A stretch of DNA of 64,000 nucleotides, from the NCBI GenBank assembly GCA_018262095.1, contig JAGTRW010000033.1, positions 1 through 64,000 of the forward strand, given 5' to 3'. The notes under the pieces were generated by a model that was given only the letters and a program-made list of their open reading frames with translations, ran no database searches and had not been told where the DNA came from. Source of the DNA: Pseudomonadota bacterium (lineage in GTDB: Bacteria; Pseudomonadota; Gammaproteobacteria; Burkholderiales; Rhodocyclaceae). This document shows positions 43,467-51,703 of this stretch, in pieces; positions within the stretch are counted from its first letter, which is position 1, and the number at the start of each line of letters is the position of its first letter. The translations under genes were made by a program, and so were the position numbers.

Positions 43467-45549
43467 CATCAAGCGCTTCACCGCGCGCTTCGTCGACGAA
43501 GCGCGCGATCATCTGCAGAAGCTGGAAGACGGTCTGGCGCTCTTGCACCAGGGCGCATCCGACCCGGAGGTCGTCAACTCGATTTTCCGCTCGGCGCATA
43601 CCATCAAGGGATCGTCGCGCATGCTCAAGCTGATGCCGATCAGCGACGCCGCGCATCTGCTTGAGGATGTCCTGGGCGCCCTGCGCGAAGGCGTGTTGAC
43701 CTATTCGAGCTCGCTTGGCCTGCTCTTGCAACGCGCAACGGATGCGCTTGCCGCGCAGGTCGAACAGGTCGCCAGCGGCGAGCAACTGGCGCCACCGGAC
43801 TGCGCGTTGTGCGCCGAACTGGCGCGCTTGCTGGGCCACGACCAAGAGCTGCCGCCGGCGACGCCGCCAGCGGTGGCGGCCAAGGTCGCTGCGCACCCGG
43901 CCGACGAGATCAAGCTGCGCGCCGCCGAATCGGTCCGGGTACCGCTCGGCAGACTCGACGAACTGGTCAAGCTGATGGGCGAAATGGTGTCATCGCACGC
44001 CCGCTTGCGTCAGCGCGTCAGCGATTGCCGCGCCATCGAACACGAACAGCTGGCGGCTAGCGGCAAAGGCATCGCCCGGCTCGCCGCGTTTTCTCACGAC
44101 CTCAAGGATGACGTGCTGGCGCAGGAAGTGCTGATGGAAGAACTGCACGGCAAGGCGCTGATTCTGCGCATGTTACCGCTGGCGATGGTGTTCGATTCGG
44201 CGCCGCACATGGTGCGCGATCTGGCGCGCTCGATCGGCAAGGAAATCGACTGCGTGATCAGCGGCAACGATATCGAACTCGACCGACAGCTGATCGACCG
44301 CTTGGGCGACCCCATCGTTCACCTGCTGCGCAATGCCGTCGGGCACGGCATCGAAGCGCCGGATCAACGCGAACGAGCGGGCAAACCACGGCGCGGGCGG
44401 GTCAGCCTGTCGGCGCGCCAGGATGCGGGCGGCGTCATCATCGAGATTGCCGACGACGGACAGGGGTTGCCGCTCGCAGCGATCCGCGACAAGGCGGTGA
44501 AAAAAGGCCTGTTCAACGCCGAGCAGGCGATGGCGCTGAGCGAAGCTGAGCTCAGCGACCTGATATTGCTTCCAGGATTCAGCACCAGCGCGATCATCAC
44601 CGACGTTTCCGGACGCGGCGTCGGCATGGACGTCGTCAAACGCTGCGTGGTCGATGAACTGCAGGGCTCGCTTCAGCTGGCGAGCAAGCCGGCGGCCGGC
44701 ACCACCGTGACCTTGCATCTGCCGCGCTCTTTGGCGGTGATGCGCGTATTATTGGTTGAAGCGGGCGGCCGAACCGTCGGTTTCACCGCGCCCCACGTCA
44801 GCCAATTGTTGCAGGTGCCGGCCAGAGAGCTGCTCGACGTCGCCGAGCGTCAGGCGCTGATTTTTCACAACGAACTGGTTCCCGTCGTCGGTCTCGCGGA
44901 AATGCTAGCGCTGCGCGAATCGCCGGCTCGCGAAGAGGAATTGCTGGTGGTGATACAGGCCGGCAACGAAAAGCTGGCCTTGCGTGTCGATCGTCTGATC
45001 GACGAGCGCAACCTGGTGATCAAGCCTTTGCCGCGCCATCTGACGCACCTGCCGCTGGTCAGCGGCATGGTGATGACCGGCCGCAATGAGTTGGTGAGCG
45101 TGCTGCAGGCGCCGGCGCTGCTTGCCCTGGCGCGGCGCAGCAATGTCGGCAGCAAGCCGGCCGGGCAGGCAGAGGCCTTGCAGCGGGTACGGGTGCTGGT
45201 GGTCGACGACTCGCTCAACACCCGCGATATCGAGAAAGACGTTCTCGAAGCGCACGGCTACCACGTCACCCTGGCCGAAGATGGCATCGATGGCCTGGCC
45301 AAGGCGCGCAACAGCCAATTCGATGCGGTCTTGACCGATGTCGAAATGCCGAACATGGACGGCTTCACGCTGACTGCTGCGCTACGTGAAGAGGAGAATT
45401 ACCGCGATGTGCCGATCATCATCATCACCTCGCGGCAGAAGGAGGAAGACCAGCGGCGCGGCATCCAGGTCGGCGCCGACGCCTACATCGTCAAGGGCGA
45501 CTTTGACCAGGGCCGTTTGATCGAGACGCTCAAAAGCCTGCTCGGATAG
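43456..45549 (+). CDS. cheA: Chemotaxis histidine kinase CheA with C-terminal receiver domain (WspE-like)
   Basis: 697 residues from GTG 43456, overlapping cheR by 11 bp. HPt domain with His48 in FRSAHTIKGSS, dimerisation helices, HATPase with HLLRNAVGHGIEAPDQR and G-box GRGVGMDVVKRCV, CheW-like domain (about 425-555), and a receiver domain (about 575-695; VVDDSLNTRD, LTDVEMPNMDGF, IIIITSRQKEEDQ). No separate P2 domain is evident. The fused receiver is typical of WspE-type kinases that act on a diguanylate cyclase regulator rather than flagellar CheY. The partner candidates follow directly. Confidence 0.94.
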   Translation: MALDIKRFTARFVDEARDHLQKLEDGLALLHQGASDPEVVNSIFRSAHTIKGSSRMLKLMPISDAAHLLEDVLGALREGVLTYSSSLGLLLQRATDALAAQVEQVASGEQLAPPDCALCAELARLLGHDQELPPATPPAVAAKVAAHPADEIKLRAAESVRVPLGRLDELVKLMGEMVSSHARLRQRVSDCRAIEHEQLAASGKGIARLAAFSHDLKDDVLAQEVLMEELHGKALILRMLPLAMVFDSAPHMVRDLARSIGKEIDCVISGNDIELDRQLIDRLGDPIVHLLRNAVGHGIEAPDQRERAGKPRRGRVSLSARQDAGGVIIEIADDGQGLPLAAIRDKAVKKGLFNAEQAMALSEAELSDLILLPGFSTSAIITDVSGRGVGMDVVKRCVVDELQGSLQLASKPAAGTTVTLHLPRSLAVMRVLLVEAGGRTVGFTAPHVSQLLQVPARELLDVAERQALIFHNELVPVVGLAEMLALRESPAREEELLVVIQAGNEKLALRVDRLIDERNLVIKPLPRHLTHLPLVSGMVMTGRNELVSVLQAPALLALARRSNVGSKPAGQAEALQRVRVLVVDDSLNTRDIEKDVLEAHGYHVTLAEDGIDGLAKARNSQFDAVLTDVEMPNMDGFTLTAALREEENYRDVPIIIITSRQKEEDQRRGIQVGADAYIVKGDFDQGRLIETLKSLLG

Positions 45550-45569
45550 ACCGTAGAAAAGGAAGAAGC

Positions 45570-45932
45570 ATGCGAATTCTGGTGGTAGATGACGACAGTT
45601 TTTCCGGCGAGATGACTTCTGCCATTCTCGAAGACGCGGGGCACCAAAGCGTCGTGGTCGACAGCGCGGTCGAGGCGGTTGAGACATTGGCTGATCCCGG
45701 GTTTGCCGTGGTGATTTCGGACATGAACATGCCCTTCGTCAGCGGGCTGGAGTTGTTCGCGACACTGCGCGAGCAGGGCTGCGACCTGCCATTCATCCTG
45801 CTCAGCGGCGACGACCCGGACGAACTGCGACAACGCGAACCTCGCCTCGATGCATGCCTGGCCAAGGATAGCGAGCTGCCAACGACCTTGCCGCAAGCGC
45901 TCGGCCGGGTCTTGGCGGCGCGTGCGCGGTGA
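45570..45932 (+). CDS. Single-domain response regulator
   Basis: 120 residues, receiver domain only: acidic VVDDDS, phospho-acceptor Asp in VVISDMNMPFVSG, Ser in ILLSGDDPDE and a Lys in CLAKDSEL. It lies 20 bp after cheA and overlaps the next gene (GTGA). It could be a CheY-like phosphate sink or output of the cluster's kinase. The usual CheY aromatic switch residue near the terminus is not obvious. Confidence 0.88.
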   Translation: MRILVVDDDSFSGEMTSAILEDAGHQSVVVDSAVEAVETLADPGFAVVISDMNMPFVSGLELFATLREQGCDLPFILLSGDDPDELRQREPRLDACLAKDSELPTTLPQALGRVLAARAR

Positions 45933-47593
45933 AAGAGAAAATGAAAAAGGAATGCTCTGAAGATTTGCAGCAAACGGTCTTGCGCCTGCAGCGCGAGTAT
46001 CTGGAGCGTCTACCGAGATCGCTGGAACTCGCGCGCGACAGGGTGAATGCACTACGCCAAGGCGCGGCAAACGAAAACACGCTGGCCGATCTCTACCGCT
46101 GCTTTCATAACATCAAGGGAACGGCATCGACGCTTGGTTTGCGCGCCATCAGCGAGGGCAGTTCGGAGGCCTCCGAACTCGTTGCGCAGTTGCGGCGGCT
46201 CGATTGCCGTACGCATCGACAGGCGATCGCTGGACTCAACGCACGTTTGAGCGAACTCGAAACCTTGGCGGGCGAAGCTGTTTATCCTGATCCAGTCGCC
46301 ACCGAAGCTGACGCTGCGCTGATGTCGCATGTCAAAGCCGGTTCGCGTACCGGCTCGCAGCGCGGCTGCATTTTCCTGTTCGACACGGCGCCGGACGCCA
46401 TCTCCCTGGCCAATCAACTGGCGTGTTTCGGCTACCAGATCAGTTACTTCTCGACCAGCGACGAACTGCGCGCGGCGATGCACGAACGGCAACCTGACGC
46501 GGTGGTGATGACGGTGAGCGCGATCGACGAACTGGCCGATTTGCGCGATCAGCACCCGCTTCCCTTCCTCTACCTTTCCGAAAGCAATGGCTTCGCGGCG
46601 CGGCTCAAGGTGGTCAAGGCGGGCGGCAAGGCCTTTTTCCTCAAGCCGATCGCCGCCCATGAAATCGTCAATACCCTCGACGAACTGACGATCGAGCGCG
46701 AACCCGATCCGTTCCGGATACTGATCGTCGATGACGAACCGGAAATGGCCGATTACCTCAGCCTGATTCTCGATGCAACCGGCATGCTTTCGCGCCGCCT
46801 CAACGAGCCGACGCGAATTCTCGAGGTGCTCACCGAATTCCAGCCCGATCTGGTGTTGATGGACATTTACATGCCGGGCTGTTCGGGACGAGAAATTTCC
46901 AGCCTGATCCGCCAGGACCCGAGGTTCGTGAGTATTCCGATCATTTTCCTGTCGAGCGAAACCGACAAGACCGTTCAGCTTCGCGCCATGCGCGTCGGCG
47001 CCGACGGTTTCCTGACCAAGCCCATTCTGCCTGAAGACCTGATCTCTGCCGTCGTGGTGCGCGCCGAACGCACGCGCATCCTGCGTTCATTGATGATGCG
47101 TGACGGCTTGACCGGCCTGCTCAATCACACCACGCTGACGCAGTTTCTCGAAACCTCGGTGGCGGGAGCCCGCCGTCATCAGACGCGGCTGTGTTTCGCG
47201 ATGCTCGATCTGGACTTTTTCAAAGCGGTCAATGATCGCTATGGTCACCCGGTCGGCGATCAGGTGCTGGTCGCGCTGGCCAGGATGCTCAAGCAACGCC
47301 TGCGCAGTTCGGACCTGGTGGGACGCTACGGTGGCGAGGAATTCGCCGTCATCTTCATGGAAACGAGCGAGGAAACCGCCGCTCAGACGCTGCAAAAAAT
47401 CCTCAACGATTTTTCGACGCTCAGCTTCAAGGCCGGCGCAAACTATTTTTCGTGCTCGTTCAGCGCTGGCGTTTCCGGGTTTCCGAGTTTCAAGAGCGCC
47501 GAACAGCTGGTGCTCGCCGCCGACCAGGCGCTTTACCGCGCCAAGAACAACGGACGCAACCAGATCGTTCCGGCTAAACAAACCGCCGATTGA
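45929..47593 (+). CDS. HPt - degenerate REC - REC - GGDEF response regulator (WspR-like output)
   Basis: 554 residues: HPt domain (about 15-115, His60 in CFHNIKGTAS), a degenerate receiver-like domain (about 140-245; no phospho-acceptor Asp at the usual place but KAFFLKP retained), a genuine receiver (about 255-375; IVDDEPEM, VLMDIYMPG, FLTKPI) and a diguanylate cyclase domain with RYGGEEF. It is the likely c-di-GMP-producing output of the adjacent CheA, analogous to WspR but with extra phosphotransfer modules. Translation probably begins at GTG 45929, or at ATG 45941. Confidence 0.92.
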   Translation: MKEKMKKECSEDLQQTVLRLQREYLERLPRSLELARDRVNALRQGAANENTLADLYRCFHNIKGTASTLGLRAISEGSSEASELVAQLRRLDCRTHRQAIAGLNARLSELETLAGEAVYPDPVATEADAALMSHVKAGSRTGSQRGCIFLFDTAPDAISLANQLACFGYQISYFSTSDELRAAMHERQPDAVVMTVSAIDELADLRDQHPLPFLYLSESNGFAARLKVVKAGGKAFFLKPIAAHEIVNTLDELTIEREPDPFRILIVDDEPEMADYLSLILDATGMLSRRLNEPTRILEVLTEFQPDLVLMDIYMPGCSGREISSLIRQDPRFVSIPIIFLSSETDKTVQLRAMRVGADGFLTKPILPEDLISAVVVRAERTRILRSLMMRDGLTGLLNHTTLTQFLETSVAGARRHQTRLCFAMLDLDFFKAVNDRYGHPVGDQVLVALARMLKQRLRSSDLVGRYGGEEFAVIFMETSEETAAQTLQKILNDFSTLSFKAGANYFSCSFSAGVSGFPSFKSAEQLVLAADQALYRAKNNGRNQIVPAKQTAD

Positions 47594-47607
47594 ATCGGGG
47601 AATAACG

Positions 47608-48126
47608 ATGGAAGAACGTGCAACAACGCTCGACGACATCCTCGCGCGCAAGCGTCAAACCGGCGGCGAGGTGGTCAACGTGGACGAACCGGCGGTCAAG
47701 CTGGTCTTCTGCTCGCTGGGCGAACAGTGGTATGCCTTTTACGGCGAGGTCATCCGCGAGGTGCTGGCTGACCACGAGGTCTATTACCTGCCCGGCTGCC
47801 CGTCGTCGATGGAAGGCGTCATCAATGTGCGCGGCGACATCGAATCGGTGATCAGTTTGCGCAGCGTGCTCGGTTTGCCCGAAGTCAAGATTGCCGCCTC
47901 GTCGCGCATTCTGTTGGGGAAAACCAGCGCCATGAGCAGCGGCATTCGCGTCGACTGCGTCGAGGAAGTGCTCGACGTACTGCAAAGCGCCATCCAGTCG
48001 CCACCGCACACGCTACCTGAACACCTGCGCCCGGTCGTGCTCGGCATCGTCATGTACCACGAGCATCCGGTACACCTGCTCGACCTCGCGCGAATTTTCA
48101 CCGACTATCGCGAGGGCTTGTGCTGA
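47608..48126 (+). CDS. cheW: CheW-like adaptor protein
   Basis: 172 residues with a full CheW fold: KLVFCSLGEQWYAFYGEVIREVL, YYLPGCPSSMEGVINVRGDIESVISLR (read in parts) and a C-terminal half ending HLLDLARIF. CheW couples receptors to CheA. ATG 47608 is used because GGGGAAT precedes it; a TTG at 47590 would be weaker. It overlaps the second CheW-like gene by one base, giving two adaptors as in Wsp systems (WspB and WspD). Confidence 0.9.
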   Translation: MEERATTLDDILARKRQTGGEVVNVDEPAVKLVFCSLGEQWYAFYGEVIREVLADHEVYYLPGCPSSMEGVINVRGDIESVISLRSVLGLPEVKIAASSRILLGKTSAMSSGIRVDCVEEVLDVLQSAIQSPPHTLPEHLRPVVLGIVMYHEHPVHLLDLARIFTDYREGLC

Positions 48127-48482
48127 TGGCGCAAGCCGAGACGCTCGAGATCATCAGCTTCGCGGCCGGCGCCTGCCGTTTTGCGGTCGAAGCGAGGCAG
48201 GTCGAAGCGCTGCTCAGCGACGGACCGCAGACCTTGGTGGCGGTCGAGTCCTTGCTCGGTTTGCCTCTGCTTGAAGCTGCCCCGCGCCCTTGCCTGCGCC
48301 TCGGAAAATACCGCGTGAGCGTCAGCGAGCCCGTCGATCTGCGCTCGCTGCCGGTCGATAGTATTTACCCGCTGCCCGAACTGGTCGCGCTGCGGATCCA
48401 GATCAAGGGCGTTCGCGCGCTGGTGCTTGACGCGCACGGGGCAATGCTGCTGCTCGATTTACGGGGCTTGCTGGCAAGCTAA
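48126..48482 (+). CDS. Short, divergent CheW-like protein
   Basis: 118 residues with the start of a CheW fold (ETLEIISFAAGACRFAVEARQVEALL) but a much-reduced body: the conserved GV(I)NLRG loop is missing, replaced by VAVESLLGLPL. The TGA of the preceding gene overlaps the ATG. It may be a degraded second adaptor (the WspD position) or a specialised minimal one. Confidence 0.7.
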   Translation: MAQAETLEIISFAAGACRFAVEARQVEALLSDGPQTLVAVESLLGLPLLEAAPRPCLRLGKYRVSVSEPVDLRSLPVDSIYPLPELVALRIQIKGVRALVLDAHGAMLLLDLRGLLAS

Positions 48483-48567
48483 CCACTGATTCGGCTAGAA
48501 TCGTCGCCTGCCCTGCCCGCTCGCCACAGACATCGCGGCGCCAGAGCATTCCGCAAGGACTGTCGCC

Positions 48568-49044
48568 ATGCGCCATCGCCGCCCGCCGTTTTCCCTCGTC
48601 GATCTGGCGATCATCCTGGCGCTCGCCTGCCTCGCCGTGATCGGCTACAAAGTCTCGCCGCTGCTGACCCAAGCCGACCTGACAAGCGCCCCACTGCCCG
48701 CTTGCGACCTCAACACGCAAGCCTGCGCAGCCGAATTGCCCGGCGGCGGCCGCGTCGAGCTGACGATCACGCCGCGCCCGATTCCGGTCGTCAAACCGCT
48801 ACAGGTCAGCGTTCGCCTCTCGGGAATGGCTGCCGACAAGCTTGAAATCGACTTCGCCGGGCACTCGATGAACATGGGCTACAACCGCCTGGCGCTCGTC
48901 GCCGACGGCGACGGGGCCTATCGCGGCGCCGCCATGCTTCCCGTCTGCATCAGCGGCCGCATGGTCTGGCAGGCGACGCTACTGATCGACAGCGCTGGCC
49001 GGAAAATCGCCGTCCCCTTCCTGTTCGAAGCACCAGAAAATTAG
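48568..49044 (+). CDS. Membrane-anchored periplasmic protein, YtkA/FixH-like
   Basis: 158 residues with one N-terminal membrane segment (about 12-32) and a periplasmic beta-sandwich. FAGHSMNMGYNRLAL, MLPVCISGRMVWQATLLID and a paired Cys at CDLNTQAC resemble FixH/YtkA-like domains that act in metal or oxidase assembly. Exact function is not known. It follows the chemosensory cluster by about 85 bp and is convergent with a GGDEF gene; it need not belong to the cluster. Confidence 0.6.
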   Translation: MRHRRPPFSLVDLAIILALACLAVIGYKVSPLLTQADLTSAPLPACDLNTQACAAELPGGGRVELTITPRPIPVVKPLQVSVRLSGMAADKLEIDFAGHSMNMGYNRLALVADGDGAYRGAAMLPVCISGRMVWQATLLIDSAGRKIAVPFLFEAPEN

Positions 49045-49077
49045 CAGTCAGCGGCCCGGCCCGCCGATCGCTGCTAA
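49041..49077. terminator. Inverted repeat at the 3' ends of two convergent genes
   Basis: TTAGCAG (49041-49047) and CTGCTAA (49071-49077) are perfect inverse arms, with further imperfect GC-rich pairing (GCGGCCCGG...CCGCCG) inside. The TAG stops of both genes (49042-49044 plus strand; 49076-49074 minus strand) lie in the arms, the same design as at 31581-31609. Confidence 0.45.
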
Positions 49078-50225
49078 TCGGCATCGAGCAGCAGTTGCGG
49101 CGAACAGCCGGACAGCCAGGCGCCAGGCGCGAAGACGCAGCGATTGCGCCCGTCCGCCTTGGCGCGGTAGAGCGCCTCGTCGGCGCGCTTGATCCAATCA
49201 TCGAGCGTCTCATTCTCGCTCCTGGCCGCAACGCCGATGCTCAGCGAAGGCGAGATGGCGCGCTCATCGTCGTCGCGTAAACCCGCTGCCGCGACTCGCG
49301 CGCGCAGGCGTTCGGCCAGCTCGGCGAGCGCCGGCCTGCCGATACGCGGCACGACGATCAGGAATTCGTCGCCGCCCCAGCGAATGACCGTATCGAGGCT
49401 GCGGGTGCATTTTTGCAAGAGCGCCGCCACGGTGAGCAAGACCTGGTCGCCGACGTCGTGACCGTTGAGGTCGTTGATCGCCTTGAAATGATCGATATCG
49501 CAAACGATGATCGCCGAAGAGTTCTCGTCGGCCGGTTCCAGCGCCGCTCGGCGCAGCATTTCAAGCCCATAGCGCCGATTGGCCAGCCCGGTCAGCGGAT
49601 CGGTCGACGCCTGTTTGAACAGATGATTCGAGCGTGCGTCGGCTTTGACCAGCGCCAGTTTGAATTTCACCAGCCCGCTCAGACACGCCAGCAGCACCAG
49701 ATGCGAAGCGAGCAGATTGACCAGCAGCGCCGTGTCGCTGGCTTCGCCCGAAGCGAAGCGCAGCATGCGCGCGATGCTCACCGCAGCGATCAGCGCAAAA
49801 AGAGCGCAGGCGGCCCATGGTCCGTGACGCGTCTCGAGCATCAGCATGGCAATCGCATACGCCAGCGGCAGCCACATGAGCAGGGAAATGAACGCGTAGT
49901 TGCCGACCAGCGGTCCATTCCCCTGGACGGCCGCCACCAGTTGGATGACGAGCAGGCCGATCACTGAAAGGAAGCCCGCCCAGCGCGCGATCATGATGGT
50001 GCGGGGCCAGCGATAGAGCATTGCCGCAGAGGCGACGAAGACGGCCAGCATCGTCGGGTAGGCGACGCGGCAAAGCCCGTCGAGCAGGCCGAGCCTCGAC
50101 TCCAGGGTCCACACCGCGCCGATCGCCACGATGCCGGCGACAAACAGCGACAGCATCAGGCTGCGCAGCAAGCCGTCGGTACGCCGGCTGGCGCCGGACT
50201 CGTTGGACTCGTACGGTCTTTCCAT
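49074..50225 (-). CDS. Membrane diguanylate cyclase (GGDEF)
   Basis: About 383 residues with six predicted membrane helices in the first 190 residues and a C-terminal GGDEF domain (about 215-375) with intact RWGGDEF, DPLTGLANRRYG and KADGRNR motifs. No RxxD inhibitory site was verified. It should synthesise c-di-GMP from GTP in response to a membrane-perceived cue. ATG 50225 is preferred over the longer frame to 50300, which adds a Cys/Ala/Pro-rich stretch without a membrane segment. Confidence 0.9.
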   Translation of the reverse strand: MERPYESNESGASRRTDGLLRSLMLSLFVAGIVAIGAVWTLESRLGLLDGLCRVAYPTMLAVFVASAAMLYRWPRTIMIARWAGFLSVIGLLVIQLVAAVQGNGPLVGNYAFISLLMWLPLAYAIAMLMLETRHGPWAACALFALIAAVSIARMLRFASGEASDTALLVNLLASHLVLLACLSGLVKFKLALVKADARSNHLFKQASTDPLTGLANRRYGLEMLRRAALEPADENSSAIIVCDIDHFKAINDLNGHDVGDQVLLTVAALLQKCTRSLDTVIRWGGDEFLIVVPRIGRPALAELAERLRARVAAAGLRDDDERAISPSLSIGVAARSENETLDDWIKRADEALYRAKADGRNRCVFAPGAWLSGCSPQLLLDAD

Positions 50226-50364
50226 CTTGACAGGCCCTCTAGCCGGAGCAGCGCACTGCGCTGGCACGCTTGCTCGGCGCATTGAACACGGCAGTCGCAC
50301 AACGGCGCGCCGGGCCGGGATTATCGCAGATATCGGTCGGCCTGACGACGCCCGCCAATCCGGG

Positions 50365-51693
50365 TCAGTTGACGGCTTTGGGTTGCTCGGCGGCGTCCTC
50401 CGGCAGCTTGAGCATCCCGGTGTGGAAGTCGTATTCGAAGACCTCGCCGTAGCGCCCCCATTCGATGGCGACTTTGAGCACGCGCTCGGCTTCTTCTTCC
50501 TTCATGAACTCTTCGAGACGGCGCAGGAAAGGTTCTTCGCCCAGTTCGCCGTCGGCTTCCTGTTCCAGGCTATGGCGGATTTCGGCAGCCAACGGCACGT
50601 GCTGCAATAGCTGTTGACCGAAGATGTCGCGACGCAACGCCTGATCGGCATGCGAATAGTGTTGGCCAAGCGCGGTGAGGGTGATGTCGCCCTGAGCGAT
50701 ATGGACCAGTTCGAGCAGGCGCAAGGCCTCATAGACCGGCAGCAGTTCCTCGTCGGAGAGCTCGGATTCCTCGGCCAGTTGCGGCAGATCGGCATGGCCG
50801 CTGAAGGGCGCCGCGGCGAGCATTTCGAGCAGGCCTTCCATCTGGCTGACCTCGGCGTCGGGCAGGCGGTAGCCGAGGTGCACCGGAACGACTTCGCCAG
50901 CCGTCAGCGCCGCGATGTCGGCCGGAGAAAGCGTCATCTGCGCGTAGACTTCGTCGATCAGGCCGCGCACCTCCATGCTGTCGACGTTGCGCGGGCGCGG
51001 CAGATGAACCGGGATTTCGACGCGAACACGACCGGGGTCGCTGGAAAAGATCAGGATGCGGTCGGCCATCAGCACCGCTTCCTCGATATTGTGCGAGACG
51101 ACCAGCAATCCCTTGATCGGCGTCTTGCCGCTGTCCCACAGTTCGAGCATGTCGTTGCGCAAGGTTTCGCCGGTCAGCACGTCGAGCGCCGAGAAGGCTT
51201 CGTCCATCAACATGACGTCGGGGTTCATCACCAGCGCGCGGGCGATGCCGACGCGTTGCCGCATGCCGCCCGAGAGCTCGCGCGGCAGCGCGCCCTCGAA
51301 GCCGGCCAGTCCGATCAGATCGATCACCGCTGCGGCGCGCAGGTTGCGCTCGGCGCGGGCGACGCCTTGCGCCTCGAGTCCCAGTTCGACGTTCTGCTGT
51401 ACCGTCAGCCACGGAAACAGCGCGAACGACTGGAAAACCATCGCGATGCCGCGTGCCGGCCCGTAGAGCGGCTGGCCGCGATAATGAACCTGGCCGTGGT
51501 CGGCCGCAATCAGCCCGGCCAGGATGCGCAGAAGCGTCGATTTCCCCGAACCGGACTTGCCGAGCAAGGCGACGATCTCGCCTTCGCGCAACGCGAAATC
51601 GACGCCTTCGAGCACCGCGCGGTCGGTGCCGTCGGCGGTACGGAACGACTTGCCAACCGCTTTCAATTCAATCAACGGGGTGACGTTTTTCAT
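50365..51693 (-). CDS. NitT/TauT-type ABC transporter ATP-binding protein with C-terminal AAA-associated domain
   Basis: 442 residues. ABC ATPase domain about 5-260 with Walker A GKSGSGKST, Q-loop FQSFALFPWLT, signature [15 protein letters not shown], Walker B VMLMDEAFSALD and H-loop SHNIEEA; followed by an AAA-associated C-terminal domain (about 290-430). The ATPase resembles nitrate/sulfonate/taurine importers (SsuB, NrtD). ATG 51693 is chosen as the longer frame overlaps the permease gene. It forms an operon with the fused permease 10 bp upstream. Confidence 0.9.
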   Translation of the reverse strand: MKNVTPLIELKAVGKSFRTADGTDRAVLEGVDFALREGEIVALLGKSGSGKSTLLRILAGLIAADHGQVHYRGQPLYGPARGIAMVFQSFALFPWLTVQQNVELGLEAQGVARAERNLRAAAVIDLIGLAGFEGALPRELSGGMRQRVGIARALVMNPDVMLMDEAFSALDVLTGETLRNDMLELWDSGKTPIKGLLVVSHNIEEAVLMADRILIFSSDPGRVRVEIPVHLPRPRNVDSMEVRGLIDEVYAQMTLSPADIAALTAGEVVPVHLGYRLPDAEVSQMEGLLEMLAAAPFSGHADLPQLAEESELSDEELLPVYEALRLLELVHIAQGDITLTALGQHYSHADQALRRDIFGQQLLQHVPLAAEIRHSLEQEADGELGEEPFLRRLEEFMKEEEAERVLKVAIEWGRYGEVFEYDFHTGMLKLPEDAAEQPKAVN

Positions 51694-51703
51694 TTTCAAT
51701 TCC

